In this document: piece after piece, positions 25,431 through 35,945 of the stretch | Layout: each line of letters starts with the position of its first letter | Position numbering within the stretch: the stretch's first letter is position 1 | NCBI RefSeq assembly: GCF_019160155.1 | Contig: NZ_JAFNIH010000032.1 | Coordinates: 1 to 64,000, forward strand | Direction: 5' to 3' | From: Pinisolibacter aquiterrae | GTDB lineage: Bacteria; Pseudomonadota; Alphaproteobacteria; Rhizobiales; Ancalomicrobiaceae | DNA length: 64,000 bases | Made by a program: the position numbers and the translations under genes | The notes under the pieces: generated by a model | The model's database searches: none | What the model was told of the DNA's origin: nothing | Seen by the model: only the letters and a program-made list of their open reading frames with translations

Positions 25431-26897
25431 TCACGCATTACGTTCGGTGACGAGATCCCGATAGAGTTTGGCGTAGCGAGCCGCCGAGCGGCGCCACGAG
25501 ACGTCGGTGCGCATGGCGTTCTTCATCAGCCGCCGCCACGTCGCGCCGTCGCGGTAGAGATCGGCCGCGCGCAGGATCGCCGCACGGAACATGTCCGCAT
25601 GCGGCGGCGTGAACATCACGCCCGTCCCGACGCCCGCCTCGAGCGCCATCTCGTTGGCGTCGATGATCGTATCGGCGAGCCCGCCGACCCGAGTGACGAT
25701 CGGGATCGCCCCGTAGCGCAGCGCGCAGAGCTGCGTGAGACCGCAGGGCTCGAACCGCGACGGCACCAAGAGCGCGTCCGACCCGGCCTGCACCTGATGA
25801 GCGAGGCTCTCGTCGTAGCCGATCATCACGCCCACACGCCCCGGATGGGCGGCGGCGGCGTGGCGGAACCCGTCGACCAGCTCGCGGTCGCCCGATCCGA
25901 GCAGCACCAACTGGCCGCCGACCGAGAGGATCGTCTCGATCCCCTCGAGCACCATGTCGAGCCCCTTCTGCCAGGACAGCCGCGACACCACGCCGAACAC
26001 CATCGCCCGGCGGTCGACCTTGATGCCGAAGCGCTTCTGCAACGCCGACTTGTTGGTCCGTCGCGACGACGGCGTCGACGCATCGTAATGCCCGGCGATC
26101 AGGGGATCGTCGGCCGGATCCCACACGTCGGTGTCGATGCCGTTCAGAATGCCGGAGACGACCCCGGCGCGGCCGGCGAGAAGGCCCGAGAGCCCCATCC
26201 CACCCTCGCCGCTGCGGATCTCCGCCGCATAGGTCGGCGACACCGTGGTGACCCGGTCCGACATCCGCAGCGCCGACTTGAGAAAGCCGATCGTGTCGTA
26301 ATATTCGACCCCGTCGACCCCCCAGGCATGCGGCGGCAGACGCAGATCCGCCAGCATGTCCTTGGGATACTGACCCTGGAAGGCCAGGTTGTGCACCGTC
26401 GCCACCGTTCCCGGCCGCGGCCGCCCGTCATATTCGAGATAGGCCGGCGTCAGGCCCGCCTGCCAGTCGTGGGTATGGACCACGTCGGGGCGGAACCCCT
26501 TGATCGCCCCGAAGCCGATCTCGGCACCGACCCGCGCCAGCGCCGCGAAGCGGAACGGATTGTCCGGCCAGTCCTCGCCGTCGCCGTCGTGATAGGGATT
26601 GCCGGGTCGATCGAAGAGATGCGGCGCGTCGAGCACGAAGAGATCGAGCCCCTTCGCCCGGCCGGCCAGAACCACGGCCGGCCCGCCGAACAGATCCTTC
26701 AACCGAAAGACCTTCTCCACCTTCTCCGCTTCCGCGAGCGCCGTCATCACGGCCGGATAGCCCGGCACCAGCGTGCGCATCTCGACGTCCTCGGCGGCGA
26801 GGGCGCCGGGAAGCGCGCCCGCCACGTCGGCGAGCCCTCCGGTCTTGATCAGCGGATAGATTTCCGAGACGACCGAGAGAACCTTCGTCGTGGCCAT
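25431..26897 (-). CDS. glgA: glycogen synthase
   Basis: GlgA adds glucose from ADP-glucose to the growing alpha-1,4-glucan in the cytoplasm. It has 488 residues, a normal bacterial GT5 length. The ADP-glucose-binding [13 protein letters not shown] begins at K18. The acceptor and catalytic features include HTHDWQAGL and RLSWQKGLD. The C-terminal E383 motif is [12 protein letters not shown]. The start at 26897 gives the standard N-terminus ([16 protein letters not shown]); an upstream open extension is antisense to glgC and is rejected. It is 23 bases after glgC in the operon. Confidence 0.96.
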   Translation of the reverse strand: MATTKVLSVVSEIYPLIKTGGLADVAGALPGALAAEDVEMRTLVPGYPAVMTALAEAEKVEKVFRLKDLFGGPAVVLAGRAKGLDLFVLDAPHLFDRPGNPYHDGDGEDWPDNPFRFAALARVGAEIGFGAIKGFRPDVVHTHDWQAGLTPAYLEYDGRPRPGTVATVHNLAFQGQYPKDMLADLRLPPHAWGVDGVEYYDTIGFLKSALRMSDRVTTVSPTYAAEIRSGEGGMGLSGLLAGRAGVVSGILNGIDTDVWDPADDPLIAGHYDASTPSSRRTNKSALQKRFGIKVDRRAMVFGVVSRLSWQKGLDMVLEGIETILSVGGQLVLLGSGDRELVDGFRHAAAAHPGRVGVMIGYDESLAHQVQAGSDALLVPSRFEPCGLTQLCALRYGAIPIVTRVGGLADTIIDANEMALEAGVGTGVMFTPPHADMFRAAILRAADLYRDGATWRRLMKNAMRTDVSWRRSAARYAKLYRDLVTERNA

Positions 26898-26920
26898 GCG
26901 CGTCCCCTTGCGTCTGCGCT

Positions 26921-28210
26921 TCAGTCGGCGATGCGGTCGAGCATCGGTTGGGTGATCAGGCAGATGCCCTTTTCGGTGCGCCGGAACCGCTTGGCGTCGA
27001 GCTCGGGATCCTCGCCCACCACCAGACCGTCCGGGATCTTGACCCGCGCGTCGACCACCACGTTGGTGAGCCGGCACCCGCGCCCGACCGAGGTGTGCGG
27101 CAGGATCACCGTGTTCTCGACCTGACTGAACGAATTGACGCGCACGCCGGTGAACAGGAGCGACCGTTTGAGGAAGGCACCCGAGACGATGCAGCCGCCC
27201 GACACCAGCGAGGAGACCGCCGACCCGCGCCGGCCCTCGATGTCGTGGACGAACTTCGCCGGCGGCGTGATCTCACCATAGGTCCAGATCGGCCATTCGC
27301 TGTCGTAGAGGTCGAGTTCCGGCACCACGTCGGTGAGGTCGATGTTGGCCTCCCAATAGGCGTCGACCGTGCCGACGTCGCGCCAATAGGGCTCCGCCTC
27401 CGACCGCGACTTGACGCAGGACTTGGAGAAGTGATGCGCCACCGCCTTGCCGTGCTTGACGATGTAGGGGATCAGATCCTTGCCGAAGTCGCGGCTGGAA
27501 TGCGGATCGGCCGCGTCGCGCTCGAGCTGATCCCACAGGAACGACGCCTCGAACACGTAGATGCCCATCGACGCCAGCGCCTTGTCGGGCTTGCCCGGCA
27601 TCGGCGGCGGATCCTTCGGCTTCTCGACGAAGGCGATCACCCGGTCGGTCTCGTCGACGTGCATCACGCCGAAACCGACCGCCTCCTCGCGCGGCACCTC
27701 GAGGCAGCCGATCGTCACGTCGGCGCCCTGCTCGACGTGCTGCTGCAGCATCTTCTCGTAGTCCATCTTGTAGATGTGATCACCCGCCAGGATGATCATG
27801 TATTTCGGCTCGTAGTCCTTGATGATGTCGAGGTTCTGATAGACCGCGTCGGCGGTGCCCGCGTACCACGCCTCTTCCGAGACGCGCTGCGAGGCCGGCA
27901 GCACGTCGAAACTCTCGTTGCGTTCCGGACGCAGGAAGTTCCAACCGCGCTGGAGATGACGGATCAGCGAATGCGCCTTGTACTGCGTCGCCACGCCGAA
28001 ACGGCGAATACCCGAATTGAGGGCGTTCGACAGCGCGAAGTCGATGATGCGCGACTTGCCGCCGAAATAGACCGCCGGCTTGGCGCGGCGATCGGTCAAT
28101 TCCATCAGCCGCGATCCGCGCCCGCCCGCCAGCACATAGGCCATCGCGTGCCTGGAGAGGGGCGCTCCGCCCGCCGACGGCTTCACCGCCTTGGTCGGCA
28201 TCGTGTTCAT
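26921..28210 (-). CDS. glgC: glucose-1-phosphate adenylyltransferase (ADP-glucose pyrophosphorylase)
   Basis: GlgC makes ADP-glucose from glucose-1-phosphate and ATP, the committed and allosterically controlled step of glycogen synthesis. The 429 residues show the nucleotide-binding motif [29 protein letters not shown] (about 24-52), [26 protein letters not shown] and a C-terminal left-handed beta-helix ([14 protein letters not shown]). The start is at 28210 or 28201 (two nearby Met codons). The glgA start lies 23 bases downstream and glgB ends 52 bases upstream. Confidence 0.96.
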   Translation of the reverse strand: MNTMPTKAVKPSAGGAPLSRHAMAYVLAGGRGSRLMELTDRRAKPAVYFGGKSRIIDFALSNALNSGIRRFGVATQYKAHSLIRHLQRGWNFLRPERNESFDVLPASQRVSEEAWYAGTADAVYQNLDIIKDYEPKYMIILAGDHIYKMDYEKMLQQHVEQGADVTIGCLEVPREEAVGFGVMHVDETDRVIAFVEKPKDPPPMPGKPDKALASMGIYVFEASFLWDQLERDAADPHSSRDFGKDLIPYIVKHGKAVAHHFSKSCVKSRSEAEPYWRDVGTVDAYWEANIDLTDVVPELDLYDSEWPIWTYGEITPPAKFVHDIEGRRGSAVSSLVSGGCIVSGAFLKRSLLFTGVRVNSFSQVENTVILPHTSVGRGCRLTNVVVDARVKIPDGLVVGEDPELDAKRFRRTEKGICLITQPMLDRIAD

Positions 28211-28262
28211 CGTCCTGTCCTCCCGTCGTCGGGTTTTCGTTTGGGGCGTGACGCCCGTGAGC

Positions 28263-30479
28263 TCACTCGCCCACCCACTCGAACATCACCGTGGCGAGCG
28301 GAGGCACCAGGATCGCCGCCGACGCGGGGAGCCCGTGGCTCTCCCGTTCCTCGACGCGGATCTCGCCGCCGTTGCCCATGTTGGAGCCGCCGTAACAGGC
28401 GGCGTCGGAATTGAGGATCTCCCGCCAACGCCCCGCGCGCGGGAAGCCGAGCCGATAATGATCGCGCGGCATCGGTGTGAAGTTGGAGACCACCAGAACC
28501 GGCGGATCGCCCCATTCGCCGAAGCGCACGAAGGCGTAGACCGACTGATCGCGATCCTCGACCACGACCCAGCGGAACCCCTCCTGCTCGCAGTCGCGGG
28601 CATGCAGCGCCGGCGTGTCGCGATAGACCCGGTTGAGATCGCGCAACAGGCTCTGCAGGCCGCGATGCTCGGGATAGTCGGTCAGGTGCCAGTCGAGGCT
28701 CTTGTCGTGGTTCCACTCCGCCCACTGGCCGAACTCCTGCCCCATGAACAGGAGCTTCTTGCCGGGATGGCCCCACATGAAGCCGTAATAGGCGCGTAGA
28801 TTGGCGAACTTCTGCCAGTGATCGCCGGTCATCTTGCCGATCAGCGATCCCTTGCCGTGCACCACCTCGTCGTGGCTGAGCGGCAGCACGAAGTTCTCGG
28901 CGAAGGCATAGAGCAGGCCGAAGGTCAGCTGATCGTGGTGCCAGCGCCGATGGATCGCCTCGCGCGACATGAAGTCGAGCGTGTCGTGCATCCAGCCCAT
29001 GTTCCACTTGAAGCCGAAGCCGAGACCGCCCGCGTAGACCGGCGCCGAGACGCCCGGCCAGGCGGTCGATTCCTCCGCGATCGTCACCGCCCCGGTGCCG
29101 AGCCCATAGACGAGTTCGTTGACCCGCCGCAGGAAGGCCACCGCCTCGCGATTGTCGCGACCGCCGTCCTCGTTCGGCAGCCATTCGCCTTCCTTGCGCG
29201 AATAGTCGAGGTAGAGCATCGAGGCGACCGCATCGACCCGAAGGCCGTCGATGTGATAGCGCTCGAGCCAGAACAGCGCGTTGGCGCACAGCATCGACAC
29301 CACTTCCGGACGGCCGAAATCATAGATCGCCGTGTTCCAGTCGGGATGGAAGCCGCGCCGCGGATCGGCGTGCTCGTAGAGCGGCCCGCCGTCGAATTCG
29401 CGCAGCCCGTGCTCGTCGGTCGGGAAATGCGCCGGCACCCAGTCGAGGATGACGCCGAGCCCCGCCGCATGCGCCTTGTCGACGAAGCGGGCGAAGCCCT
29501 CCGGCTCACCGAATCGCCGCGTCGGCGCGAACAGGCCGATCGGCTGATAGCCCCACGACGCGTCGAACGGATGTTCGGAGATCGGCAGCAGTTCGAGATG
29601 GGTGAAGCCGAGCCCCGCCGCATAGGGGATCAGGCGGTCCGCCAGTTCGTCCCACGTCAGGAACCGCCCCCAGTCCGCCTTGGCCCAGGAGCCGAGATGG
29701 ACCTCGTAGACCGACATCGGCCGCCGCCGGTCGTCGCCCGGCCGCTTGGCGATCCACTCCGCGTCGGTCCACTCGAACCGATCGGTGCGCACCACCACCG
29801 AGGCCGTCGACGGCCGCATCTCGCTGCCGAAGCCGAACGGATCGGCCTTGAGCGGCAGAAGCCGCCCGTCCGCCGCCACGATCTCGTATTTGTAGACCGC
29901 GCCCACGTCGACGCCGGGGGCGAAGATCTCCCACAGGCCGCTGTCGATGCGCTTGCGCATCTGGTGGCGACGGCCGTCCCAGGCATTGAAGTCGCCGACC
30001 ACCGAGACCCGCGCCGCGTTCGGCGCCCACACCGCGAAATTGACGCCGGCGACGCCCTCGTGCTCGACCACCTGCGCGCCGAGACGCTCGAACAGGCGCC
30101 GATGGGTGCCCTCGACCAGCAGATAGTCGTCGGTCGCCCCGAGGAAGGGCGCAAAGGCGTAGGGATCGATCAGATCCCACGACGCCGAGCGATTGGTGGC
30201 GCGCAGGGTGTAGCGTCGACCGAGTTTCGCCGCCTTGCCCTTGAGCAGGCCCTCGAAGAAGCCCGCGTCGTCACGGCGATCGAGTCGCGCCGCCACCCGT
30301 CCGGCGGAATCGACGACGTCGAGGAACTCCGCATGCGGCACGAAGGCTCGAACCACCGGCCCCTCGGGCGTATCGTGTGGCCCGAGAACGGCGAACGGAT
30401 CGCCATGACGTCCGCCGACGATCGCATCGACGTCCGATTGCCGGGCCATCCAGGCCGGGCTCACTGCATGGTCGCTCAT
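28263..30479 (-). CDS. glgB: 1,4-alpha-glucan branching enzyme
   Basis: GlgB introduces alpha-1,6 branches into glycogen. It has 738 residues in the usual order: an N-terminal domain, a CBM48 module ([29 protein letters not shown]), a GH13 barrel and an all-beta C-terminus. The nucleophile is D416 in [11 protein letters not shown], the acid/base Glu is in [10 protein letters not shown] (469-470), and the third carboxylate is in LSHDEVVHG (about 537). The family motif [14 protein letters not shown] is present. It sits between glgP (123 bases upstream) and glgC on the same strand. Confidence 0.96.
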   Translation of the reverse strand: MSDHAVSPAWMARQSDVDAIVGGRHGDPFAVLGPHDTPEGPVVRAFVPHAEFLDVVDSAGRVAARLDRRDDAGFFEGLLKGKAAKLGRRYTLRATNRSASWDLIDPYAFAPFLGATDDYLLVEGTHRRLFERLGAQVVEHEGVAGVNFAVWAPNAARVSVVGDFNAWDGRRHQMRKRIDSGLWEIFAPGVDVGAVYKYEIVAADGRLLPLKADPFGFGSEMRPSTASVVVRTDRFEWTDAEWIAKRPGDDRRRPMSVYEVHLGSWAKADWGRFLTWDELADRLIPYAAGLGFTHLELLPISEHPFDASWGYQPIGLFAPTRRFGEPEGFARFVDKAHAAGLGVILDWVPAHFPTDEHGLREFDGGPLYEHADPRRGFHPDWNTAIYDFGRPEVVSMLCANALFWLERYHIDGLRVDAVASMLYLDYSRKEGEWLPNEDGGRDNREAVAFLRRVNELVYGLGTGAVTIAEESTAWPGVSAPVYAGGLGFGFKWNMGWMHDTLDFMSREAIHRRWHHDQLTFGLLYAFAENFVLPLSHDEVVHGKGSLIGKMTGDHWQKFANLRAYYGFMWGHPGKKLLFMGQEFGQWAEWNHDKSLDWHLTDYPEHRGLQSLLRDLNRVYRDTPALHARDCEQEGFRWVVVEDRDQSVYAFVRFGEWGDPPVLVVSNFTPMPRDHYRLGFPRAGRWREILNSDAACYGGSNMGNGGEIRVEERESHGLPASAAILVPPLATVMFEWVGE

Positions 30480-30602
30480 CGCGCCCCCTTTCGGAAGTCG
30501 CCCCGACCCGTGGTGGGCGGTCGCTGCGATCTTCCCCAGTCCGTGTGGTCGACCGTCGGGATGACGATCGCATGACGACGACGCCGAAGGCGCCGCGCCG
30601 CC

Positions 30603-33083
30603 TCATCCCAGCGGCGGCCGGACCGGCACGTTCCAGATGTCCTCGGCATATTCGGAGATCGTCCGATCCGAGGAGAACCATCCCATGTGCGCGGTGTTGA
30701 GAGCCGCCGAGCGACGCCAAGCCGCCTTGTCACGCCATTTGCGGAACACGGCACGCTGCGTCGCGTAGTAACTCTCGAAGTCCGCCGTCACCATGAAATA
30801 GTCATGATATGTCAGCGCGTCGACCAGGGGTTTGTACCGATCGGGTTCCCCCGGAGAGAACACCCCCGAACCGATCGACTCCAACACTTCACTGAGGATC
30901 GAAGACTTGGCGAGTGTTTCACGACTGTCGATCCCTTGTGCCCGTCGAGCCTCGACTTCTTCCGCCGTCAGGCCGAAGATGAAGATGTTGTCGTCTCCGA
31001 CATGTTCCTTCATCTCCACGTTGGCCCCGTCGAGCGTACCGATCGTCAGCGCGCCGTTGAGGCCGAACTTCATGTTGCCGGTGCCGGAAGCCTCCATGCC
31101 CGCCGTCGAGATCTGTTCCGACAGATCGGCCGCGGGAATGATCCGCTCGGCGAGTGAGACATTGTAATTAGGCAAGAAAACCACCTTGAGCAGACCGCGC
31201 AGCGTCGGGTCGGTGTTCACCACCTTGGCGACGTCGTTGGCGAGCTTGATGATGAGCTTGGCCTGAGCATAGGAGGCGGCCGCCTTGCCGGCGAAGATCT
31301 TCACGCGCGGGATCCAGTCGCGCGTCGGCTGCGCCCTCATCGCGTCGTAGACGGCGATCGTCTCGAGGATGTTCAGCAACTGACGCTTGTATTCGTGGAT
31401 GCGCTTGATCTGCACGTCGAACAACGCGTGCGGATCGACCTTGACCTCGCAGCGATCGAGGATGAGCCGCGCCAGCCGTTCCTTGTTGGCGAGTTTGACG
31501 GCGGCGAACTTCTCCTGGAAACCCGCGTCGTCGGCATGCGGGGCGAGCTTCGTCAGCTCGCGCGCGTCGTCGAGGAAGGACGGGCCGATCGCCTCGCCGA
31601 TCAGTCCGGTCAGCCCCGGGTTCGACTGATAGAGCCAGCGGCGGAAGGTGATGCCGTTGGTCTTGTTGACGATGCGATTCGGATAGGCGGTGTTGAGGTC
31701 GCGGAACACCGTGACCTTCATCAGGTCGGAGTGCAGCGCCGAGACGCCGTTGACCTTGTGGCTGCCGAGATAGGCGAGATGGCCCATGCGCACGCGCCGG
31801 CCGCCCTGCTCGTCGATGATCGACAGCGCCGAGAGGAAGCCGCCGTCGGCTTCGCCCTTCTTCTTGATCTCGTCGAGCTGCAGGCCGTTGATCAGATAGA
31901 TGATCTGCATGTGGCGCGGCAGGAGCCGCTCCATCAGCGGCACCGGCCAGGTCTCGAGCGCCTCCGGCAGCAGCGTGTGGTTGGTGTAGGAGAAGGTCGC
32001 CCGGGTCAGCTCCCACGCCTTCGCCCACTCGACCTCGTGAATGTCGACCAGGATGCGCATCATCTCGGCGACCGCGATCGCCGGATGGGTGTCGTTGAGC
32101 TGGATCGCCACCTTCTCCGGCAGCGTCGTGATGTCGGCGTGCTGGTTGAGATGACGCCGCATCAGATCCTGCAGCGAGGCCGAGGCGAAGAAGAACTCCT
32201 GCCTGAGGCGCAGTTCCTGGCCCGCCGGCGTCGCGTCGGAGGGATAGAGCACCTTGGAGATCGCCTCCGCCTTGACGCGCGCCGCCGCCGCGCCGACGTA
32301 GTCGCCGCGGTTGAAGGCGTCGAGGCGCAGCGGATCGGACGCCTTCGCCGACCACAGGCGGAGCGTGTTCACGTGCTGCCCGCGCCAGCCGACGATCGGC
32401 GTGTCGTAGGCGACCGCCAGAACCGTCTCGGCCGGACGCCATTCGTAGCGAACCGTGCCGTCGCGATCGGTCATCGCCTCGACCCGGCCGCCGAACCCGA
32501 TCGGATAGGCGACTTCGGCGCGCGGGAACTCCCAAGGGTTGCCCCAGGCGAGCCAGTCTTCCGGATATTCGAGCTGCCAGCCGTCCTTGATCCGCTGGCG
32601 GAACAGGCCGTGGTCGTAGCGGATGCCGTAGCCGTAGGCGGCGATCGACAGCGTCGCCATCGACTCCATGAAACAGGCCGCCAGACGCCCGAGACCGCCG
32701 TTGCCGAGCGCCGCGTCCGGCTCGACCTCCTTGAGCAGATCGAGATCGACGTCGAGCCCGCCGAGCGCCTCGCGCACCGTGTCGGTGATCTCGAGATTGC
32801 CCATGGCGTCGAAGAGCAGCCGCCCGATCAGAAACTCGAGGCTGAGGTAATAGACGCGCTTCTCGTCGGTGTCGTAGGTCTGGGTGGTAGAGGCCATCCA
32901 GTTGTCGACGATGACGTCGCGCACGGCGAGCGCCGTCGCCACGAACCAGTCGTGGGTCGACGCCGCGACCGGGTTCTTGCCGACCGCATATTTGAGCTTT
33001 TCGAGGATCGCCTCGCGCAGGGCCTCGACCGATGCGGGTCCTCGCGCCGTCGCCCCTCGCGTCATGCCTGCCAATTCGACCAT
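30603..33083 (-). CDS. glgP: glycogen phosphorylase
   Basis: GlgP releases glucose-1-phosphate from glycogen chain ends using phosphate and pyridoxal phosphate. The start at 33083 has GGAGGG about 9 bases upstream and gives 826 residues, close to the bacterial norm; a longer frame to 33167 adds only a low-complexity tail. Features include VYYLSLEFLIGR, the PEDWLAWGNPWE region and the PLP site EASGTGNMKFGLNG, with Lys at about 672. It is the first gene of the glg operon. Breakdown (glgP, glgX-malQ) and synthesis (glgB, glgC, glgA) genes are therefore co-transcribed, suggesting control at the enzyme level. Confidence 0.95.
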   Translation of the reverse strand: MVELAGMTRGATARGPASVEALREAILEKLKYAVGKNPVAASTHDWFVATALAVRDVIVDNWMASTTQTYDTDEKRVYYLSLEFLIGRLLFDAMGNLEITDTVREALGGLDVDLDLLKEVEPDAALGNGGLGRLAACFMESMATLSIAAYGYGIRYDHGLFRQRIKDGWQLEYPEDWLAWGNPWEFPRAEVAYPIGFGGRVEAMTDRDGTVRYEWRPAETVLAVAYDTPIVGWRGQHVNTLRLWSAKASDPLRLDAFNRGDYVGAAAARVKAEAISKVLYPSDATPAGQELRLRQEFFFASASLQDLMRRHLNQHADITTLPEKVAIQLNDTHPAIAVAEMMRILVDIHEVEWAKAWELTRATFSYTNHTLLPEALETWPVPLMERLLPRHMQIIYLINGLQLDEIKKKGEADGGFLSALSIIDEQGGRRVRMGHLAYLGSHKVNGVSALHSDLMKVTVFRDLNTAYPNRIVNKTNGITFRRWLYQSNPGLTGLIGEAIGPSFLDDARELTKLAPHADDAGFQEKFAAVKLANKERLARLILDRCEVKVDPHALFDVQIKRIHEYKRQLLNILETIAVYDAMRAQPTRDWIPRVKIFAGKAAASYAQAKLIIKLANDVAKVVNTDPTLRGLLKVVFLPNYNVSLAERIIPAADLSEQISTAGMEASGTGNMKFGLNGALTIGTLDGANVEMKEHVGDDNIFIFGLTAEEVEARRAQGIDSRETLAKSSILSEVLESIGSGVFSPGEPDRYKPLVDALTYHDYFMVTADFESYYATQRAVFRKWRDKAAWRRSAALNTAHMGWFSSDRTISEYAEDIWNVPVRPPLG

Positions 33084-33258
33084 CGCGTCCGACCCTCCAG
33101 TATCCGCCGTGGACGACGCGGGTGAGGAACCCTGAACGGCCCCCTCGACTCCCTCGTCCGTCCCCACGGCATCGATGCCATGTTTCGGACGTCGAAAGCA
33201 ATTCCGATGCCGTCGGAGCGCGCGACGATCGGGCTCGTCCCGCGCCCCTCGCGCACCC

Positions 33259-34827
33259 TCAGCGCCACGCGTCGGCCTGGACCAGACTCTCGTCCTTCCA
33301 CGCCTCGCGGGCGTTCTTCGCCGCCGTCCAGTTGGGCAGGAAGGAGAAGGCCTCGTCGAGGATGTGCGGCGTGTGCCGGCCGGCCGAAAAATGCATCGCC
33401 CGGTCGAAATACTCCGCCAGCGCCGGCTTGAAGGTCGGGTGCGCGCAGCGCTCGATGACGAGCTTCGCCCGCGCCTTGGGGCTGAGGCCGCGCAGGTCGG
33501 CGAGGCCCTGCTCGGTGACGATCACCTGCACGTCGTGTTCGGTGTGATCGACATGGGACACCATCGGCACGATGCACGAGATCGCCCCGTTCTTCGCCAC
33601 CGACGGCGTCATGAAGAACGAAATATAGGCATTGCGCGCGAAATCGCCGGAGCCGCCGATGCCGTTCATGATCGACGTGCCCATGATGTGGGTGGAGTTC
33701 ACGTTGCCGTAGATGTCCGCCTCGATCATGCCGTTCATGGCGATGACGCCGAGCCGGCGGATCACCTCCGGATGGTTGGAGATCTCCTGCGGACGCAGCA
33801 CGATGCGCTCGCGGTAGAAATCGATGTTGTCGAGGAATTCCTTGGTCGCGTCCTCGGAGAGCGACAGCGCCGTCGCCGAGGCCATCGTCAGCTTGCCCGA
33901 CTTGATCAGGCTCAGCATGCCGTCCTGCAGCACCTCGGTGTAGGCGGTCAGGTTCTGGAACGGCCCGTGCTCGAGATCGGCCATCACCGCGTTGGCGACG
34001 TTGCCGACGCCCGACTGGAGCGGCAGCAGGTTCTCCGGCAGCCGCCCCATCTTCACCTCGTGACCGAGGAAGTCGACGATGTGGGCGGCGATCGTCTTGG
34101 AGGTCTCGTCGGGCGCGGTGAAGGCGGTGCAGCGGTCGGGCGCGTCGGTCTCGACGATCGCCACGATCTTCTCCGGATCGCAGTGGAAATAGGGCTCGCC
34201 GATGCGATCGGCGGCCGTCACCATCGGGATCGGCTTGCGGTGCGGCGGCCGGTCGGTGCCGTAATAGACGTCGTGCATGCCGTCGAGGGCGAGGCTCTGC
34301 CAGGAATTGACCTCGAGGATGATCTTGTCGGCCTGATCGAGCCACGTCTTGTTGTTGCCGATCGAGGAGGAGGGAATGAGCCGCCCGTCCTCGCGCACGC
34401 CGGCGACTTCCACCACCGCCACGTCGAGCTTGCCGAGGAAGCCGAACCACACGAACTGCGCCACGTGGCTGAGATGGATGTCGATATATTCCATCTCGCC
34501 GGCGTTGATGCGCTTCCGGCAGACCGGATCGGACTGATAGGGCAGCCGCATCTCGATGCCGTCGACCTTGGCGAGCGCCCCGTCGAGTTCGGGCGCCGTC
34601 GAGGCCCCCGTCCACACCGACACCTTGAAGGGCTCGCCGCGCGCATGCGCCGCCTCGATCCGCTTGGCGAGCTCGAGCGGCACCAGCTTCGGATAGCCCG
34701 CGCCGGTGAACCCGCTCATGCCCACCGTCGAGCCCGACGGGATCAGCGCGGCGGCCTGGGCCGCCGACATGATCTTGGACCGGAGGCCGGGATGGAGCAC
34801 ACGGGAAGCGGACGTCTGAATGGTCAT
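33259..34827 (-). CDS. acetyl-CoA hydrolase/transferase family (succinyl-CoA:acetate CoA-transferase type)
   Basis: This is a class I CoA-transferase that moves CoA between acetate, succinate or related acids through a glutamyl-CoA intermediate. The 522 residues match the Ach1/Cat1/AarC length. Characteristic parts are MSGFTGAGYPKLVP near the N-terminus, LPLQSGVGNVANAVMADLEHG, NLTAYTEVLQDGM with the likely catalytic Glu, and NGIGGSGDFARNAYIS. The start at 34827 is chosen because the upstream extension of the frame is low-complexity. The gene is alone on its transcript: glgP begins 175 bases downstream and the cobalamin cluster diverges upstream. Hydrolase and transferase activity cannot be told apart from sequence. 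Confidence 0.9.
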   Translation of the reverse strand: MTIQTSASRVLHPGLRSKIMSAAQAAALIPSGSTVGMSGFTGAGYPKLVPLELAKRIEAAHARGEPFKVSVWTGASTAPELDGALAKVDGIEMRLPYQSDPVCRKRINAGEMEYIDIHLSHVAQFVWFGFLGKLDVAVVEVAGVREDGRLIPSSSIGNNKTWLDQADKIILEVNSWQSLALDGMHDVYYGTDRPPHRKPIPMVTAADRIGEPYFHCDPEKIVAIVETDAPDRCTAFTAPDETSKTIAAHIVDFLGHEVKMGRLPENLLPLQSGVGNVANAVMADLEHGPFQNLTAYTEVLQDGMLSLIKSGKLTMASATALSLSEDATKEFLDNIDFYRERIVLRPQEISNHPEVIRRLGVIAMNGMIEADIYGNVNSTHIMGTSIMNGIGGSGDFARNAYISFFMTPSVAKNGAISCIVPMVSHVDHTEHDVQVIVTEQGLADLRGLSPKARAKLVIERCAHPTFKPALAEYFDRAMHFSAGRHTPHILDEAFSFLPNWTAAKNAREAWKDESLVQADAWR

Positions 34828-35036
34828 CTGGGGGAAGCCCTCTCGAAAGGCGCGGCGTCGCGCCGCGCGCTCGTCCGACCGAAGCCCCGCGCCCACCCCC
34901 GCCCCGCCATGCCGAACGGAGCGAGCCGCAGTCTCGATCTCGCGCATTGCCTAACCGCCTGCCGTCGCAGGGCGAAATCAGACGAAAGGCGGGGTCGACC
35001 ACCGGCCGATCGTCTCCGCGATCCCCGCCGAACGAT

Positions 35037-35065
35037 ATAATCCATTGAAAAGAAAGACGTTGCAA
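35037..35065 (-). promoter_or_regulatory. candidate promoter for the CoA-transferase gene
   Basis: On the minus strand TTGCAA (35060-35065) and GATTAT (35037-35042) are separated by 17 bases, within an AT-rich patch. The leader would be about 200 bases. Confidence 0.42.
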
Positions 35066-35221
35066 GCCACGTCGCCGGTGCGACACTCATGAAATTCTTG
35101 CCATGTGTTTATCGTATTGCTGCAAAGCACAACGATGCACTGAATGCATGACGAGACATCCTCGGGACGAATCCGCCGGCTCCTCGTCGGCGCTCGACGC
35201 CCGCCCTCGCCGCGCGTCGCA

Positions 35222-35250
35222 TTGACTCTCCCGCCGTTCCGCTCATATTT
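35222..35250 (+). promoter_or_regulatory. promoter of the cobalamin operon
   Basis: TTGACT (35222-35227), a 17-base spacer and ATATTT (35245-35250) form a good housekeeping promoter. Transcription would begin near 35257, exactly where the outer stem of the riboswitch begins. Confidence 0.65.
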
Positions 35251-35256
35251 CGGCCG

Positions 35257-35481
35257 ATCGACGGTCCCGCGAGCCACCTCGCGGGCGAAGAGGGAATGCG
35301 GTTCGAACCCTTCCACGCGGTCGTGCCCGGAATCGGGCGCCACCCGAGGGCGAGGTTCGAGAAGCCGCGGCTGCCCCCGCAACTGTGAGCGGAGAGTGCG
35401 ACGCCGAAAGGCCACTGGGGTTCGCCCCCGGGAAGGCGGCGTCGCGCGCGAGATCCGTGAGCCAGGAGACCTGCCGTCGAT
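35257..35481 (+). ncRNA. cobalamin (adenosylcobalamin) riboswitch
   Basis: This is a B12-sensing leader RNA. The outer stem is a perfect 8-bp pairing of ATCGACGG (35257-35264) with CCGTCGAT (35474-35481). Inside are the conserved blocks: AGGGAAtgCGGT near 35291, the B12 box GCCGCGGCTGCCCCCGCAA near 35364, then CTGTGAGCGGAGAG, GCCACTGGG, CCGGGAAGG and GAGCCAGGAGACCTGCC. All are in the order of the family. It ends 44 bases before the first ATG, and the ribosome-binding site AAGGAG lies beyond the outer stem. High B12 should therefore lower expression of the genes from 35526 onward. Confidence 0.95.
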
Positions 35482-35525
35482 GCGACCGACCGGACCGCCG
35501 GAGGGGCGGAGAAGGAGACCTGCGC

Positions 35526-35945
35526 ATGTCGACACCCCACTCGCATCCCCCTGCCCCGACGCCCGAGGCGCCCCCGACCACCGTGCTCGTCTGCACCTCG
35601 TGCCGCCGCGACGGCGACGCCGAGGACGGCCCGCGCGCCGGTGCCCGCCTCCGCGACGCGCTCCTCGACGCCGCGCGTGGGCGCGACGACGTCCGTGTCG
35701 TCGGCGTCGAGTGTCTTTCGGTGTGCAAGCGGCCGATCACCGTCGGCTTCGCCGATGCCGGCAAGTGGACCTACGTCTACGGCGACTTCCCCCCCGAGGC
35801 GGCCGAGGAGATCCTCGCCACCGCCGCCCTCTACGGCGCGGCCCCCGACGGGTTGATCCCGTGGAAGAGCCGTCCCGTCGCCTTCAAGAAGGGCGTCGTC
35901 GCCCGGATCCCGCCCTTCGTCTCCGTTCCCGAGGTGACCGCATGA
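35526..35945 (+). CDS. DUF1636 family (ferredoxin-like) metal-binding protein
   Basis: A 139-residue cytoplasmic protein of the DUF1636 family, usually found beside cobW and cobN. It has a thioredoxin-like ferredoxin pattern: VLVCTSCRRDG near residues 26-36, then CLSVCKRPITVGFADAGKWTYVYGDF, so four cysteines may hold an iron-sulfur cluster or a metal. The N-terminus is His/Pro-rich. The function is not established; a role in cobalt handling or in electron supply to corrin synthesis is plausible from context. It is the first gene after the riboswitch, has AAGGAG upstream, and overlaps cobW by ATGA. Confidence 0.85.
   Translation: MSTPHSHPPAPTPEAPPTTVLVCTSCRRDGDAEDGPRAGARLRDALLDAARGRDDVRVVGVECLSVCKRPITVGFADAGKWTYVYGDFPPEAAEEILATAALYGAAPDGLIPWKSRPVAFKKGVVARIPPFVSVPEVTA

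Larger units (their letters stand above)
34828..35256. other. divergent region between the CoA-transferase gene and the cobalamin riboswitch
   Basis: About 430 bases without a gene. The part at roughly 35030-35150 is distinctly AT-richer than its surroundings. It holds the candidate CoA-transferase promoter (35037-35065), and the cobalamin operon promoter lies at its right end (35222-35250). I see no small gene. Confidence 0.5.
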
